Below, piece after piece: positions 45,546 to 54,408 of a stretch of 64,000 bases of DNA. This DNA is from Legionella bononiensis. Lineage in GTDB: Bacteria > Pseudomonadota > Gammaproteobacteria > Legionellales > Legionellaceae. The position numbers were made by a program, and so were the translations under genes. Every line of letters begins with the position of its first letter. Position 1 is the stretch's first letter. The DNA is taken from NCBI RefSeq assembly GCF_016786215.1, contig NZ_JADOBG010000001.1, positions 124,001-188,000 on the forward strand. The letters run 5' to 3'. The notes beneath the pieces were generated by a model, which searched no databases, was not told where the DNA came from, and saw nothing but the letters and a program-made list of their open reading frames with translations.

Positions 45546-46693
45546 GTATGATTTTTGAGAACAGTACAATAGAACGCACAGAAACAATAATAAAAAAACC
45601 AAGTTCATCAAATGGTGATGTTACTAGGTCATTAAATTTTGGAAATGTTTCTAAACAAGTAAGTTTTAATGATGGAAATGACGAAGGCTATTATAAAGTT
45701 AGGCCTAAAGCTTTAAAACCTAGCGCTCATAATCCTCGTCCAGACTGGGTGATTGATGATGCCTGGTTGGTAAAACATGTTGGTATCGATATGGAGGATA
45801 TTTTTGAATCTAATATGAACTTGAATTGTTTAGTAAAAATTAATGAAGAAGAAGTTGATGGCAAATTGATTGAATCTATTATATTTCCTCAATTTGAAGA
45901 GCTTCTTAACTCTCCCAATATCACTCAAAAAAAAGAATTTGACTTTTTGGTTAATCTTGCAAAAAGCATTAGGGAGACTGGACAAATACAGCCGATCGAA
46001 ATTGAATCAGACTCTGAAAATAATACATTAGTTGTGCTTGAGGGTCACTTAAGACGTTTGGCTTGTATTCTTGGTCGCATTCCCTATATTAAGGCAATTC
46101 GCAATGAAGGCCTTCATAATTTGAGCAGAAGAGATAAGATTGGTCGTCAAATTACTGAAAATAGTTTGAGGACTAATATTAGTGTTCTAGGTAACTTTAA
46201 ACTTGCCTCTGAAGAAATTAAAGAAAATCCAAAGATAACAGTTAGAGACCTTTCAACTAGATTAAAAATTCAGAAAGATTTAGCTTCCACCTTAATTAAA
46301 TTAATTTTATATCCAGATAAGTATCATTCATCAATATACTCAGCGTTGGAGTCGGGGCATTTATCAGCCAATAATCTCATTAAAGTGGCGTCATATAATC
46401 GACAAGATCGCCAGGAATTATTTATTTATAAGTTGTTAGAAAAAAATATTGAATTACCTGTTCAAATGAAAAAACCCATTCCAAGAGGAACTGATGGCCG
46501 CAAAAGATCCGTTGCTTCAATGCAAATTAAAACAATCGACAATTGTGTTAAAGCAGGTAATAAGCTTCTAAGCTGCATACCCGAATTGAAGGATTATTCG
46601 ACTATTTCAGAAGTTAAGACAGTTGATGATATGGTATCTCTTTTAAAATCATTGGAAGAATTTTTATTGGGAAAAAGTACTGAGGAAAAATAA
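45542..46693 (+). CDS. ParB-family partition protein (divergent)
   Basis: A 383-residue protein. The ParB N-terminal domain is present with IQPIEIESD and the CTP-site-like VVLEGHLRRLACILGRIPYI (near residues 160-180). Its HTH part follows (ITVRDLSTRLKIQKDLASTL), and the C-terminal 100 residues are less conserved. It is coupled to parA by a 4-nt overlap, so it is the direct partner, while a second, more canonical ParB is encoded at 47253. Confidence 0.82.
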   Translation: MSMIFENSTIERTETIIKKPSSSNGDVTRSLNFGNVSKQVSFNDGNDEGYYKVRPKALKPSAHNPRPDWVIDDAWLVKHVGIDMEDIFESNMNLNCLVKINEEEVDGKLIESIIFPQFEELLNSPNITQKKEFDFLVNLAKSIRETGQIQPIEIESDSENNTLVVLEGHLRRLACILGRIPYIKAIRNEGLHNLSRRDKIGRQITENSLRTNISVLGNFKLASEEIKENPKITVRDLSTRLKIQKDLASTLIKLILYPDKYHSSIYSALESGHLSANNLIKVASYNRQDRQELFIYKLLEKNIELPVQMKKPIPRGTDGRKRSVASMQIKTIDNCVKAGNKLLSCIPELKDYSTISEVKTVDDMVSLLKSLEEFLLGKSTEEK

Positions 46694-47157
46694 TGTTTCT
46701 AGAAAGACCTAAAGAACAAAAGAGTTGTTTAAAAAAACAAAAAAAAATTACTCTTCGCGTCCCAGAAAAATTATGGACATCTATTCAAGAAAAAGCCAAG
46801 AAAGAATATTCGGGAAGAGGGAAGCAATCTCAATTAGTAAATGAGGCTTTAGAACACTTTTTTAAAAGTTCATCAGTAGATGATATTAATTGGAATAATT
46901 CATCCGATGATTATGTTCTTATTAATTTACTGACTCAAATTAAATTAGGAGCCATGATGAAAAACATTGGTTCTAATCCTGTTCAAGCAAATATTGATAT
47001 GCATAACATAGAGAAATTAATAGATTTAGAGCTTAACATAAAAAATTCTAGAAAAATGTTGGAAGTACATATTAAACCCGCAATTATTCGGATGGCTTTA
47101 AGCCAATGGATGTATGCGGACCGAAAGTTTCTTAAGGATATAGCAAGCGAAGAATAA
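46693..47157 (+). CDS. RHH-like DNA-binding protein of the par operon
   Basis: A 154-residue protein. Its N-terminal part (QKKITLRVPEKLWTSIQEKA, then GKQSQLVNEALEHFF) has the strand-helix-helix pattern of ribbon-helix-helix regulators. The C-terminal part is helical. Its ATG overlaps the stop codon of the preceding gene by one base. It could regulate the par operon or copy number. Confidence 0.65.
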   Translation: MFLERPKEQKSCLKKQKKITLRVPEKLWTSIQEKAKKEYSGRGKQSQLVNEALEHFFKSSSVDDINWNNSSDDYVLINLLTQIKLGAMMKNIGSNPVQANIDMHNIEKLIDLELNIKNSRKMLEVHIKPAIIRMALSQWMYADRKFLKDIASEE

Positions 47158-47159
47158 TA

Positions 47160-47173
47160 GTCCCGTACGGGAC
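47160..47173. promoter_or_regulatory. Perfect 14-bp palindrome, candidate parS
   Basis: GTCCCGTACGGGAC is a perfect, GC-rich palindrome in AT-rich surroundings, placed between the par-operon genes and the second ParB gene. ParB-family proteins bind palindromes of this size. It could equally be an operator for the RHH-like protein. Confidence 0.55.
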
Positions 47174-47252
47174 AAGTCTTCTATAGCCCATGATGGCAGA
47201 GGATTATAGGGGTTTTTAAGTTTTTTTTTGCAAGCAAATAAAAGGCAATTTT

Positions 47253-48131
47253 ATGAATATCTTAGGCAAGGGTATTAATGCAATTGAAGTTGATTTATTA
47301 AACTTAAACCATGAAAAGCAAAGTGGAAATATAATGAAAAATATTTCGCTTGCAAAAATTGTTCTTGGTAAATATCAACCTCGCAAACATGGGAAAATTT
47401 CAAAAGAGTCTCTTCAAGACTTAGTAGAGTCTATTAAAGAACAAGGCGTCTTACAACCTATTATTGTTAGAGAAATGGATGATGAAAAGTATGAGCTGAT
47501 AGCTGGTGAGAGAAGATATCTTTCAGCTTTAGAAATTGGTTTAACTGTAATTCCCTGTCTAATAAAAAATGTTAATGAGAGAGAAGCTTTTGCCATTGCA
47601 TTAATTGAAAACATTCAACGAGAACAGCTAACTTTACTTGAAGAATCTGAATCTTTATTAAAGCTTAAGGATGAGCATTTTTTAAGTGTTGATCAAGTAT
47701 CCAAAATAATCGGTAAGCCGAGATCTACTGTTGCCAATTTAATTCGTGTTGCATCATTATTAAGCCCTGAATGTAAATTGTTTTGGGAAAATGGGGATGT
47801 GGATTATGGCCATATTAGAGCAGCAATTATTTTAGATCATAAATTTCAAAATATTGTAATTCAATATGTTATAGACAAAAAACTCTCTGTTCGAGAAACA
47901 GAAAAGTTTATTAAGGAGAAGAAATATCTGGATTTACTTGAGCCTCAGGTTACAAAAATAAATAATAGGCCTCTGGTTTCAAGTGATGACATGAAGATCT
48001 TATCCGAAAAATTTTTAAACCTATACAACAAAAATGTAAGAATTAATGCATTAAAGACTGGTCGAATAAGAGTTTTGATGGAATTTGAAAGTATTGAAAG
48101 GATTTATGATTATCTTGATATTGAAAATTAA
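47253..48131 (+). CDS. parB: ParB/Spo0J-family partition protein
   Basis: A 292-residue canonical ParB. It begins its core at IVLGKYQPRKHGK, with the CTP-binding motifs LIAGERRYLSALEIG (near residue 84) and AIALIENIQREQLT (near 114), and an HTH with LSVDQVSKIIGKPRSTVANL. It would load at parS and clamp DNA with CTP. An alternative start at residue 28 (MKNISLAKIV) is possible. The preceding gap carries the palindrome at 47160. Confidence 0.92.
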   Translation: MNILGKGINAIEVDLLNLNHEKQSGNIMKNISLAKIVLGKYQPRKHGKISKESLQDLVESIKEQGVLQPIIVREMDDEKYELIAGERRYLSALEIGLTVIPCLIKNVNEREAFAIALIENIQREQLTLLEESESLLKLKDEHFLSVDQVSKIIGKPRSTVANLIRVASLLSPECKLFWENGDVDYGHIRAAIILDHKFQNIVIQYVIDKKLSVRETEKFIKEKKYLDLLEPQVTKINNRPLVSSDDMKILSEKFLNLYNKNVRINALKTGRIRVLMEFESIERIYDYLDIEN

Positions 48132-48137
48132 AAATAT

Positions 48138-49181
48138 TTATAAATAAGCAAATCCATCAGTATTGATTTTCAAAGTAGATACTCCCTGGTCAAGTGAAAA
48201 CGCATGAAACCCGTTTTTGCGCAGAAAATGCACTGCATAATCACTTCTAACGCCACTTTGACAATAAACAAGCAATTTATCCTGTGGAATTTTATTAGAT
48301 AGCTCAATCATCTGGCTGAAAGGAATATGAAGTTCATCACTAGTTAACTTGACCTTACGATCTTCATTAACTTCTCTAATATCAATGACTTTATAATTTG
48401 ATAAATCAATTTTTTGAAGTTCCACACTAAAATTTTGAGTTGGCCAAGAAATCGATTTATGATGGCAGCCTGAACAGCGATCTATTTGTGAAAATGGTAA
48501 CTGTTCTGTCTTTAAGGTATCACTATCAAAAGTAATTATTTTTTGAACTGGGGTGGCGTTTGGATTTACAAAATATTTAATGGCTAATGATGCGGTCATC
48601 GATCCAGCTATACCTGTTGTTGGACCTAGAACGCCAGCATCAGAGCAGTTGTTCATTAAAAAAGGTGGTGGTGGTTCAGGAAATATACATCTATAACATC
48701 CTTGTTTAATATCAAAAAAAATGATTTGTATTTTATTTTGAAAAATACTTGAGCTAATGAATGGTTTATTCAATTGACAGCAAATATCATTAACTAAATA
48801 ACGAGTTTTAAAATTATCGGAACCATCAATAATTAAATCGTATTGAGGAATAATACTATTTGCAATTTCAATATTTAATTTTGAATTGTATTCAATTAAA
48901 TTTGTTTCTGAGTTTATGGAGCTTAGTTTTTGGTAAGCAATAGATGATTTGGTGCTCCCAATATCATGTTCGGTATAAAGAATTTGTCTATGTAAATTAG
49001 ACAGAGTCACAAAATCATAGTCAATAAAACCTACTTTCCCAATGCCACCAGCCACCAAGTACATAAGAGCTGGGGAGCCGATTCCTCCGGCTCCAATTAC
49101 TAACACAGAAGCCTCAGCTAATTTAAGCTGGTTTTCTTCCCCAAGAAGATTAATTTGTCTACAATAGCGTTCTGATGGCAT
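48138..49181 (-). CDS. E1-like adenylyltransferase with rhodanese domain (MoeB/ThiF-rhodanese, MoeZ-like)
   Basis: A 347-residue sulfur-carrier activator. The E1 domain has the nucleotide loop GAGGIGSP at residues 30-37, the DGSDNF loop near 119-124, zinc cysteines Cys162, Cys165, Cys236 and Cys239 (GCYRC, RCSGC), and Cys179 in the MoeB-type crossover region. A C-terminal rhodanese domain has active Cys307 in LLVYCQSGVRS. Such proteins adenylate a C-terminal Gly-Gly of a ThiS/MoaD-like protein and deliver sulfur as thiocarboxylate. It lies divergent to the RiPP-like operon and fits the ThiS-like gene at 52070. Confidence 0.9.
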   Translation of the reverse strand: MPSERYCRQINLLGEENQLKLAEASVLVIGAGGIGSPALMYLVAGGIGKVGFIDYDFVTLSNLHRQILYTEHDIGSTKSSIAYQKLSSINSETNLIEYNSKLNIEIANSIIPQYDLIIDGSDNFKTRYLVNDICCQLNKPFISSSIFQNKIQIIFFDIKQGCYRCIFPEPPPPFLMNNCSDAGVLGPTTGIAGSMTASLAIKYFVNPNATPVQKIITFDSDTLKTEQLPFSQIDRCSGCHHKSISWPTQNFSVELQKIDLSNYKVIDIREVNEDRKVKLTSDELHIPFSQMIELSNKIPQDKLLVYCQSGVRSDYAVHFLRKNGFHAFSLDQGVSTLKINTDGFAYL

Positions 49182-49339
49182 ATATGACTATAAAAATAAC
49201 GAAAAAATTTATTGAATCTAGAGCATGAACTGAAACTTTAGGTACTTTAAGACCAACATCTGCTCATTGTAGTCTCAAAAGCATTTTATGTCATCAACCT
49301 CAGCATTTGTATTTGTAAAGTTGTTAAAAGGGAACGGAT

Positions 49340-50752
49340 GTGATTAACAAAATGTTAGGAAGATTTATCAGGGGAGTTTCGGAGAATATTGGTTTAATTT
49401 ATTTTTTTATTTTACCAGTATATTTTCCTATCCGAGCACTTGGTGTAGAGCTTAATGCCTATGCTCAAGTGTTGCATGAAAGTAGTAGGCTCATTTTATT
49501 TTTTTCACAAATTACAATTCTAATTGCATTTACCAGTATTTTTTTATCATTTTTCATGGACTTCTTAAATAAGAATTATTTTAAAAACAGAGAACATTTG
49601 TTTATTCACTGGTATCGTTTTATTGCATCAATCCTTAGTATTATTTTTGTTATTAGTAGTTACTTCGTCTTAAATCCGGCTGATAAGCTCCAGCTTTATT
49701 TTTGGAGTGGGGCTCATTATTTCATTATCTCATTTTTTCAGCTTTTAATCAGAGCTGAGTTAAATACATATACAAAAAATCAAAGAATCAGTGTGACCCA
49801 GGCTAATAATTACTTCGGTTTTAGTTTGAACCTAGTTGGAATCATTTCAATATTTATTTTTGGATGGTTTTATGAAAATAACGAGTTAACAGTTTATAGT
49901 AAATATTGTGTTTATTTAGAAGTCATATTTGTTATTTACTTACTGATTATTCGTGGATATTGGAGGGACTGTTTAAAGATAGTCTTAAAATTTGGGAGAT
50001 TAGGGGCATTTTCTTATATTATATTGATCACTATAGCATTAATATTTTCTGGTTGTTTATCTTTATTTGTTATGTCTATTGGGGTTCTAGCTCCAATGCT
50101 GACAATTGTATTCATAGGCATAATATATAATAATTTTAAAAAATCATTACACACGAATGACCTTAAACTGATAATTAATATTTCATTGGGTTATGGGCTT
50201 ATTTTAGCAGTGTTTACCGGTTCGGTATTAACTTATTTCTTACACAATCTGCATAGCAGTATTGATTTATTTAATTTTGCATATTCCTCTGAACCTTTTG
50301 TTTCTTTAATTTTAGGCGCCATAATGGCCTGGTCACTAGTAAAGAGCCGTACTGAATATTCCCGGATTAAATTATATCAACAAATTTCTTATATAAATTA
50401 CTTAGTACCATTGGTTTTTTTGATTTTTTATTATTCTTTAATTAGTGAGCAGCATGTGAGTATTTTACTAATAACTATGTTTGGAGTTTTTGCATATATA
50501 GAATACATGAGTATGTTTTTTATGCGTCAGGTAGCACAACTTTCGGGTTACAATAATTTTCAAGGCACGCGCTTAGCTAGCTTTAATGTAATTGTGCTTA
50601 ATGGTTTGTGTCCTTCATTAATCTATCTTTCGGTATACATTTGCTCTCAGTTAACTAACTTATCTTTAGATGCAATGCTTATCAACACGATGATGGGTTT
50701 GATAGTAATCTCATTAGCATATAATTCTATATTTAAATACAGGGTTACTTAA
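49340..50752 (+). CDS. Multi-pass membrane transporter, probable exporter
   Basis: A 470-residue integral membrane protein with about 12 hydrophobic helices from IGLIYFFILPVYFPIRALGV onward. It shows no clear MFS, MATE or ABC signature. The GTG start at 49340 fits AAAAGGGA seven bases upstream. It is the first gene of a six-gene AT-rich operon with ATP-grasp, precursor, ThiS, YcaO and TfuA, so export of the mature product or self-resistance is likely. Confidence 0.75.
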   Translation: MINKMLGRFIRGVSENIGLIYFFILPVYFPIRALGVELNAYAQVLHESSRLILFFSQITILIAFTSIFLSFFMDFLNKNYFKNREHLFIHWYRFIASILSIIFVISSYFVLNPADKLQLYFWSGAHYFIISFFQLLIRAELNTYTKNQRISVTQANNYFGFSLNLVGIISIFIFGWFYENNELTVYSKYCVYLEVIFVIYLLIIRGYWRDCLKIVLKFGRLGAFSYIILITIALIFSGCLSLFVMSIGVLAPMLTIVFIGIIYNNFKKSLHTNDLKLIINISLGYGLILAVFTGSVLTYFLHNLHSSIDLFNFAYSSEPFVSLILGAIMAWSLVKSRTEYSRIKLYQQISYINYLVPLVFLIFYYSLISEQHVSILLITMFGVFAYIEYMSMFFMRQVAQLSGYNNFQGTRLASFNVIVLNGLCPSLIYLSVYICSQLTNLSLDAMLINTMMGLIVISLAYNSIFKYRVT

Positions 50753-51919
50753 ATGCAAAAATTATTCCCTTTATTAATTGGTATGCCCTTTACATATAAG
50801 TTGGTTGATTTTGAATTGTTAAAAACCAACGATATTGAACCAACATTGGCTTATTTTGAGGGCACAGAGACAGTCGGAAAAGAGAACAGTGTTTATTATA
50901 ATTCTTTGTGTATAGATGAAATAGCGAAAATCATAGAAAATAATAGGGTTGATGCTATTGTTTGTTTTAATGATAATTTTCTAATTGAAGCAGCTAAGCT
51001 CAGAACAAAATATAATATTCCTGGGATTAATTATCCAACAATAGAGAAATATAAAGTCAAATCAGAGATGTACAGACTATTAAGTCCTTATATGATGGTT
51101 CCAAAAACATTGGATTATCATGAAGATCTTGCGTATGAAGATATTATTGATTCAATAGGTTACAGTGAGTATTTCATCAAACCAGACAATCTTGCTGGTG
51201 CAGAGGGCGGTTATCATATTAAAAGTAAAAATGACTTTATAGTTTGGAAGAGTACTTGCTTTGACTCTAAAATAAAGTTTATTTTGCAAAAATTCTATCC
51301 TGAACCCTTGTTTCATTGTGAATTGATAGTAAAAAATGGCGTAGTTAAGTATATTCAGGCACGGAGATATTCTTATCCTAATCATATGTTTCTAAACGGG
51401 AAAATAATTGCCAGTTTCCCTATAGTTGATTTGTCTCTTGAAAAAAAAATAGAGCAAGAATCCATTAAAGTTCAGCAATTACTAGAGTACAAAAATGGTG
51501 TTATGCATACAGAATTTTTTCTAGATGATTACCAAGAGCCCATTTTCCTAGAAACTAATATTCGCCAAGCAGGTGGTGCTATAAATCTGATTCATAGAAG
51601 AAGGGCAGGGATTTCTCTGGAGACCGCTATGGTACTCCTTGAGCTAGATAAAGATATGACGATTAAGCTTAATAATAATGAGGTATATGATTTTTGTGGA
51701 TACATACCTCTTAAAAAAGGCAAAGTATCACAAATATCCCTACCAAAACTTAAAGGACAATACAATTTTGATTTTCGAGTTCATATTGGTGGTTATTATG
51801 ACACTCCAAAATCAGCAAGTAATACTGCAGCTTCATTCGTTGGATATAGTTCCGTTTACAGTGATTTAATAGATGATTTTTTCTCTTTAGAAAACAATGA
51901 TATAATAAAATATGATTAA
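50753..51919 (+). CDS. ATP-grasp ligase of the RiPP-like cluster
   Basis: A 388-residue ATP-grasp enzyme. The pre-ATP-grasp half has DAIVCFNDNFLIEAAKLRTK. The ATP site follows with IKPDNLAGAEGGYHI (near residues 140-155) and the hinge FILQKFYPEP. The metal-binding end is VMHTEFFLDD and IFLETNIRQAGGAINLIHRR. Enzymes of this type make amide or thioester links with acyl-phosphate intermediates. It starts directly after the transporter stop codon. It may join an amino acid to the peptide, cyclise a side chain, or act on a small acid. Confidence 0.87.
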   Translation: MQKLFPLLIGMPFTYKLVDFELLKTNDIEPTLAYFEGTETVGKENSVYYNSLCIDEIAKIIENNRVDAIVCFNDNFLIEAAKLRTKYNIPGINYPTIEKYKVKSEMYRLLSPYMMVPKTLDYHEDLAYEDIIDSIGYSEYFIKPDNLAGAEGGYHIKSKNDFIVWKSTCFDSKIKFILQKFYPEPLFHCELIVKNGVVKYIQARRYSYPNHMFLNGKIIASFPIVDLSLEKKIEQESIKVQQLLEYKNGVMHTEFFLDDYQEPIFLETNIRQAGGAINLIHRRRAGISLETAMVLLELDKDMTIKLNNNEVYDFCGYIPLKKGKVSQISLPKLKGQYNFDFRVHIGGYYDTPKSASNTAASFVGYSSVYSDLIDDFFSLENNDIIKYD

Positions 51920-51939
51920 TTCGTTCTATATGGTGCAAA

Positions 51940-52068
51940 ATGGATGATAAACAAGAATTTAATGTATCCTTATCTGAACAGGATATTAATCTTTTTGAAA
52001 CAGATATTCAGGAAGTTTATGATATATTTGAAAATCCTATTTCCTTGAATTCCATCGGCCTAATTTAA
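51940..52068 (+). CDS. Candidate RiPP precursor peptide (42 aa)
   Basis: A 42-residue peptide begins MDDKQEFNVSLSEQ and ends FENPISLNSIGLI. The first 30 residues are acidic and helical, as expected of a leader recognised by modifying enzymes. The last dozen are apolar with two serines, and contain no Cys, so azoline formation from Cys is excluded. A backbone thioamide would not need Cys. The gene fits exactly between the ATP-grasp and ThiS genes, one base before the next ATG. Precursor role is inferred from size, shape and place. Confidence 0.62.
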   Translation: MDDKQEFNVSLSEQDINLFETDIQEVYDIFENPISLNSIGLI

Positions 52069-52069
52069 A

Positions 52070-52321
52070 ATGGAAGTTTCTGTTAGCTTTCCTGGAGCGT
52101 TAAATCATCTGAGCAATAGTTTTATCGTAAATGATAAAATATATTGGAAAGAACTTCTAAGTGATGTTTTAAAAACTAAATATAAGTATTTATTCGAAGA
52201 TGATTTGCCAAAAGATTATATATTACTTTATTTAAATGGCATAAAAATAGACACACTGAATTACATTAAATTAACAGATAAGGACTCCTTGAATATTTTA
52301 TCTGCAATTTCTGGTGGATGA
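52070..52321 (+). CDS. ThiS/MoaD-like sulfur carrier
   Basis: An 83-residue ubiquitin-fold protein (MEVSVSFPGALNHLSNSFIV start) with the ending SLNILSAISGG. The terminal Gly-Gly is the site that E1 enzymes adenylate and convert to thiocarboxylate, and DSLNILSAISGG matches the ThiS/MoaD tail. The partner E1-rhodanese is encoded at 48138. It overlaps the GTG alternative start of YcaO. In this setting it most likely donates sulfur for a peptide modification and not for thiamine or molybdopterin. Confidence 0.88.
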   Translation: MEVSVSFPGALNHLSNSFIVNDKIYWKELLSDVLKTKYKYLFEDDLPKDYILLYLNGIKIDTLNYIKLTDKDSLNILSAISGG

Positions 52322-52328
52322 TTTTATC

Positions 52329-53363
52329 ATGAGTTTGAGGTTTAGATCTGCTGGTGATACTTTATCCCTGCTTTCAAAATATATAAAGCAAGCTGGAATT
52401 TCAAGGCTTGCTGATTTAAGTTATTTAGATGATACATCCGATCTAAAAATATTTTCTGCTATTCGTCCGAATGCAAAATCAATAACCGTCAGCATGGGCA
52501 AATCAATACATAAAGATGAGGCCCAGTGTGCAGCATTGATGGAATCTATAGAGACTTATTTTGCAGAAGAAGTTAAACCAGAAATAATTAATGTTTCACA
52601 GGAAGATTTGGCTAATAATCATGATTTATTTGTTAATTTAAATAAACAAGACTATGGCGCCACAGTATTAAGTAAGCAAAGTCTTGATTGGTGCCTTGGA
52701 AGAACCCTAATATCAAATAAAGAAATATACATACCACATATAGCGTTATCTCTTGATAGTAATTTACTTCTTTCTAAAATATTTGGACAAAATTCCGATG
52801 GTATTGCGTCGGGGTCAAATTATAAAGAAGCATTAATTTATAGTTTTTTAGAATTAATAGAAAGAAATTCAACCAAGTTATCCAAAAAAAAACAGCTAGA
52901 GCACGTTGAATGCGACATATTCAGATTTACAGATATGAATAAAATAAGTGCCTCGTTTTATTTTTATGAGAATATTTTTAATTTGCCTGTGATTGAAAGT
53001 AATATTTTAAATAGTAATCCTCTAAATAATCAGTCTGTAGTAGCTGGTTATAGCTGTCATTTTTCAAAGCATGAGGCGGTTATGAAAGCCTATATTGAGG
53101 CAATTCAATCAAAAGTTGGTATTATATCTGGCGCAAGAGATGATTTGGATCAATCTTGTTATAATTTTTTAAAATTAAAGACATTGACTCAAATTCCAGA
53201 AAAAATCTATTTCGAAAATCTTAATTCCTCGAACCTTTCTCTGGTACAACAATTCGATCAAATTGTTAAACTTCTAAATCACAACAATAACGACTTAGCT
53301 GTATACTCTTACTGTAACGAAGATATATGTATTTTAAAAACTTTCCTAATAAATAATGAATAA
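52329..53363 (+). CDS. YcaO-family cyclodehydratase/thioamide synthetase
   Basis: A 344-residue YcaO enzyme (start at ATG 52329, with GGTGG upstream; GTG 52314 is possible). ATP/Mg motifs are visible in order: ALMESIETYFAEE, GIASGSNYKEALIYSFLE followed by LIERN, and AYIEAIQSKVGIISGARDD near residue 255. YcaO enzymes phosphorylate backbone amide oxygen to make azolines, amidines or, with TfuA, thioamides. It lacks the PxPxP-type C-terminal tail of azoline synthetases, which fits the TfuA-partnered group. Confidence 0.92.
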   Translation: MSLRFRSAGDTLSLLSKYIKQAGISRLADLSYLDDTSDLKIFSAIRPNAKSITVSMGKSIHKDEAQCAALMESIETYFAEEVKPEIINVSQEDLANNHDLFVNLNKQDYGATVLSKQSLDWCLGRTLISNKEIYIPHIALSLDSNLLLSKIFGQNSDGIASGSNYKEALIYSFLELIERNSTKLSKKKQLEHVECDIFRFTDMNKISASFYFYENIFNLPVIESNILNSNPLNNQSVVAGYSCHFSKHEAVMKAYIEAIQSKVGIISGARDDLDQSCYNFLKLKTLTQIPEKIYFENLNSSNLSLVQQFDQIVKLLNHNNNDLAVYSYCNEDICILKTFLINNE

Positions 53364-54408
53364 TAAAAAAAGAGCTATATTTGTTGACTCAACAATTTCT
53401 CATGATGAATTATCAGAATATATTCAGGATAGCGATTTATTGTTACCAGCGATTAGAAGAGGGGATATAATCGGAGTTTTACTCAAACACCCAAGCATAG
53501 AAATAATAGTTATTGTAGATGGTGTGTTTGAACAACAAGCTAGTGTTACTCATAAAGAGATTTTGTGGGCATTAGAGCAAGGAATAAAAGTAATCGGATT
53601 ATCTTCTCTGGGGGCTCTTCGGGCATATGAGCTTCGTAATTATGGGATGTTAGGATCTGGGAAGGTTTTTGAAGATTATCTATCAGGTGTATTAGATGGG
53701 GATGATGAAGTTGCAATTTCATATTTTCCCTCTACCCATGGTTTTGATAAAACCATTGCTATGGTGAACATTAGAGCCACATTAGAAAAGTTACACTTAT
53801 GTGACAATAATTTAATCTGTAAATTAAGGAAAATTCACTTTAAAAAACGAAATTGGTTGACACTAAAAGCTGCTGTTCCAGAAGCAATTTTTGTTCAATT
53901 AAAAGCGCACTACATAGATCAAAAAAAGAAAGATGTGCTTTTATATTTTCAAAAAAATCATCAATCAATCAAAAGTGAAATCCCTATCGTGCATAGTTCA
54001 AAAAATATCTATATTATCAGGGATCTAGCAAATAAAATGTATCCTACTCTTATAGATTATTTAGAAAAAAATCTACAGAGCATGGCATCAATCCCGATAC
54101 AATCAGCGACCCCATTCTTAGAAAAGATAGCACACGATATTGTTATTTATTTAGAGTATAAGAAAAATCATACTCATAAAATTACCTATATATTAAATGA
54201 ATTAGATTCTTTTAGTTACAAACAAACAAGACTTAAAATTGTTTCGGATAAAATTAGACGTGAACAAAAACTATTTTTATCATCCGACTTTATTAAATTT
54301 TTAGATAAAAAAAAGATATCCAAGTGTAATTTGACGGCAATTTTTGACGGCATTTTAAAATTAGAATCATATTTCCTTTCCAATGGTCATTTATTTAATA
54401 CTTTATAA
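53356..54408 (+). CDS. TfuA-like protein, thioamidation partner of YcaO
   Basis: A 350-residue protein with the full TfuA core: FVDSTISHDELSEYI near the start, AIRRGDIIGVLLKHP, IVDGVFEQQASVTHKEILWA, then SLGALRAYELRNYGMLGSGK and DGDDEVAISYFP. TfuA proteins pair with YcaO in trifolitoxin-type and thioamide-forming systems (thioviridamide-like clusters; archaeal McrA thioglycine) and are thought to bring sulfur. The C-terminal 200 residues are extra and helical. It overlaps YcaO by 8 nt. Confidence 0.92.
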   Translation: MNNKKRAIFVDSTISHDELSEYIQDSDLLLPAIRRGDIIGVLLKHPSIEIIVIVDGVFEQQASVTHKEILWALEQGIKVIGLSSLGALRAYELRNYGMLGSGKVFEDYLSGVLDGDDEVAISYFPSTHGFDKTIAMVNIRATLEKLHLCDNNLICKLRKIHFKKRNWLTLKAAVPEAIFVQLKAHYIDQKKKDVLLYFQKNHQSIKSEIPIVHSSKNIYIIRDLANKMYPTLIDYLEKNLQSMASIPIQSATPFLEKIAHDIVIYLEYKKNHTHKITYILNELDSFSYKQTRLKIVSDKIRREQKLFLSSDFIKFLDKKKISKCNLTAIFDGILKLESYFLSNGHLFNTL

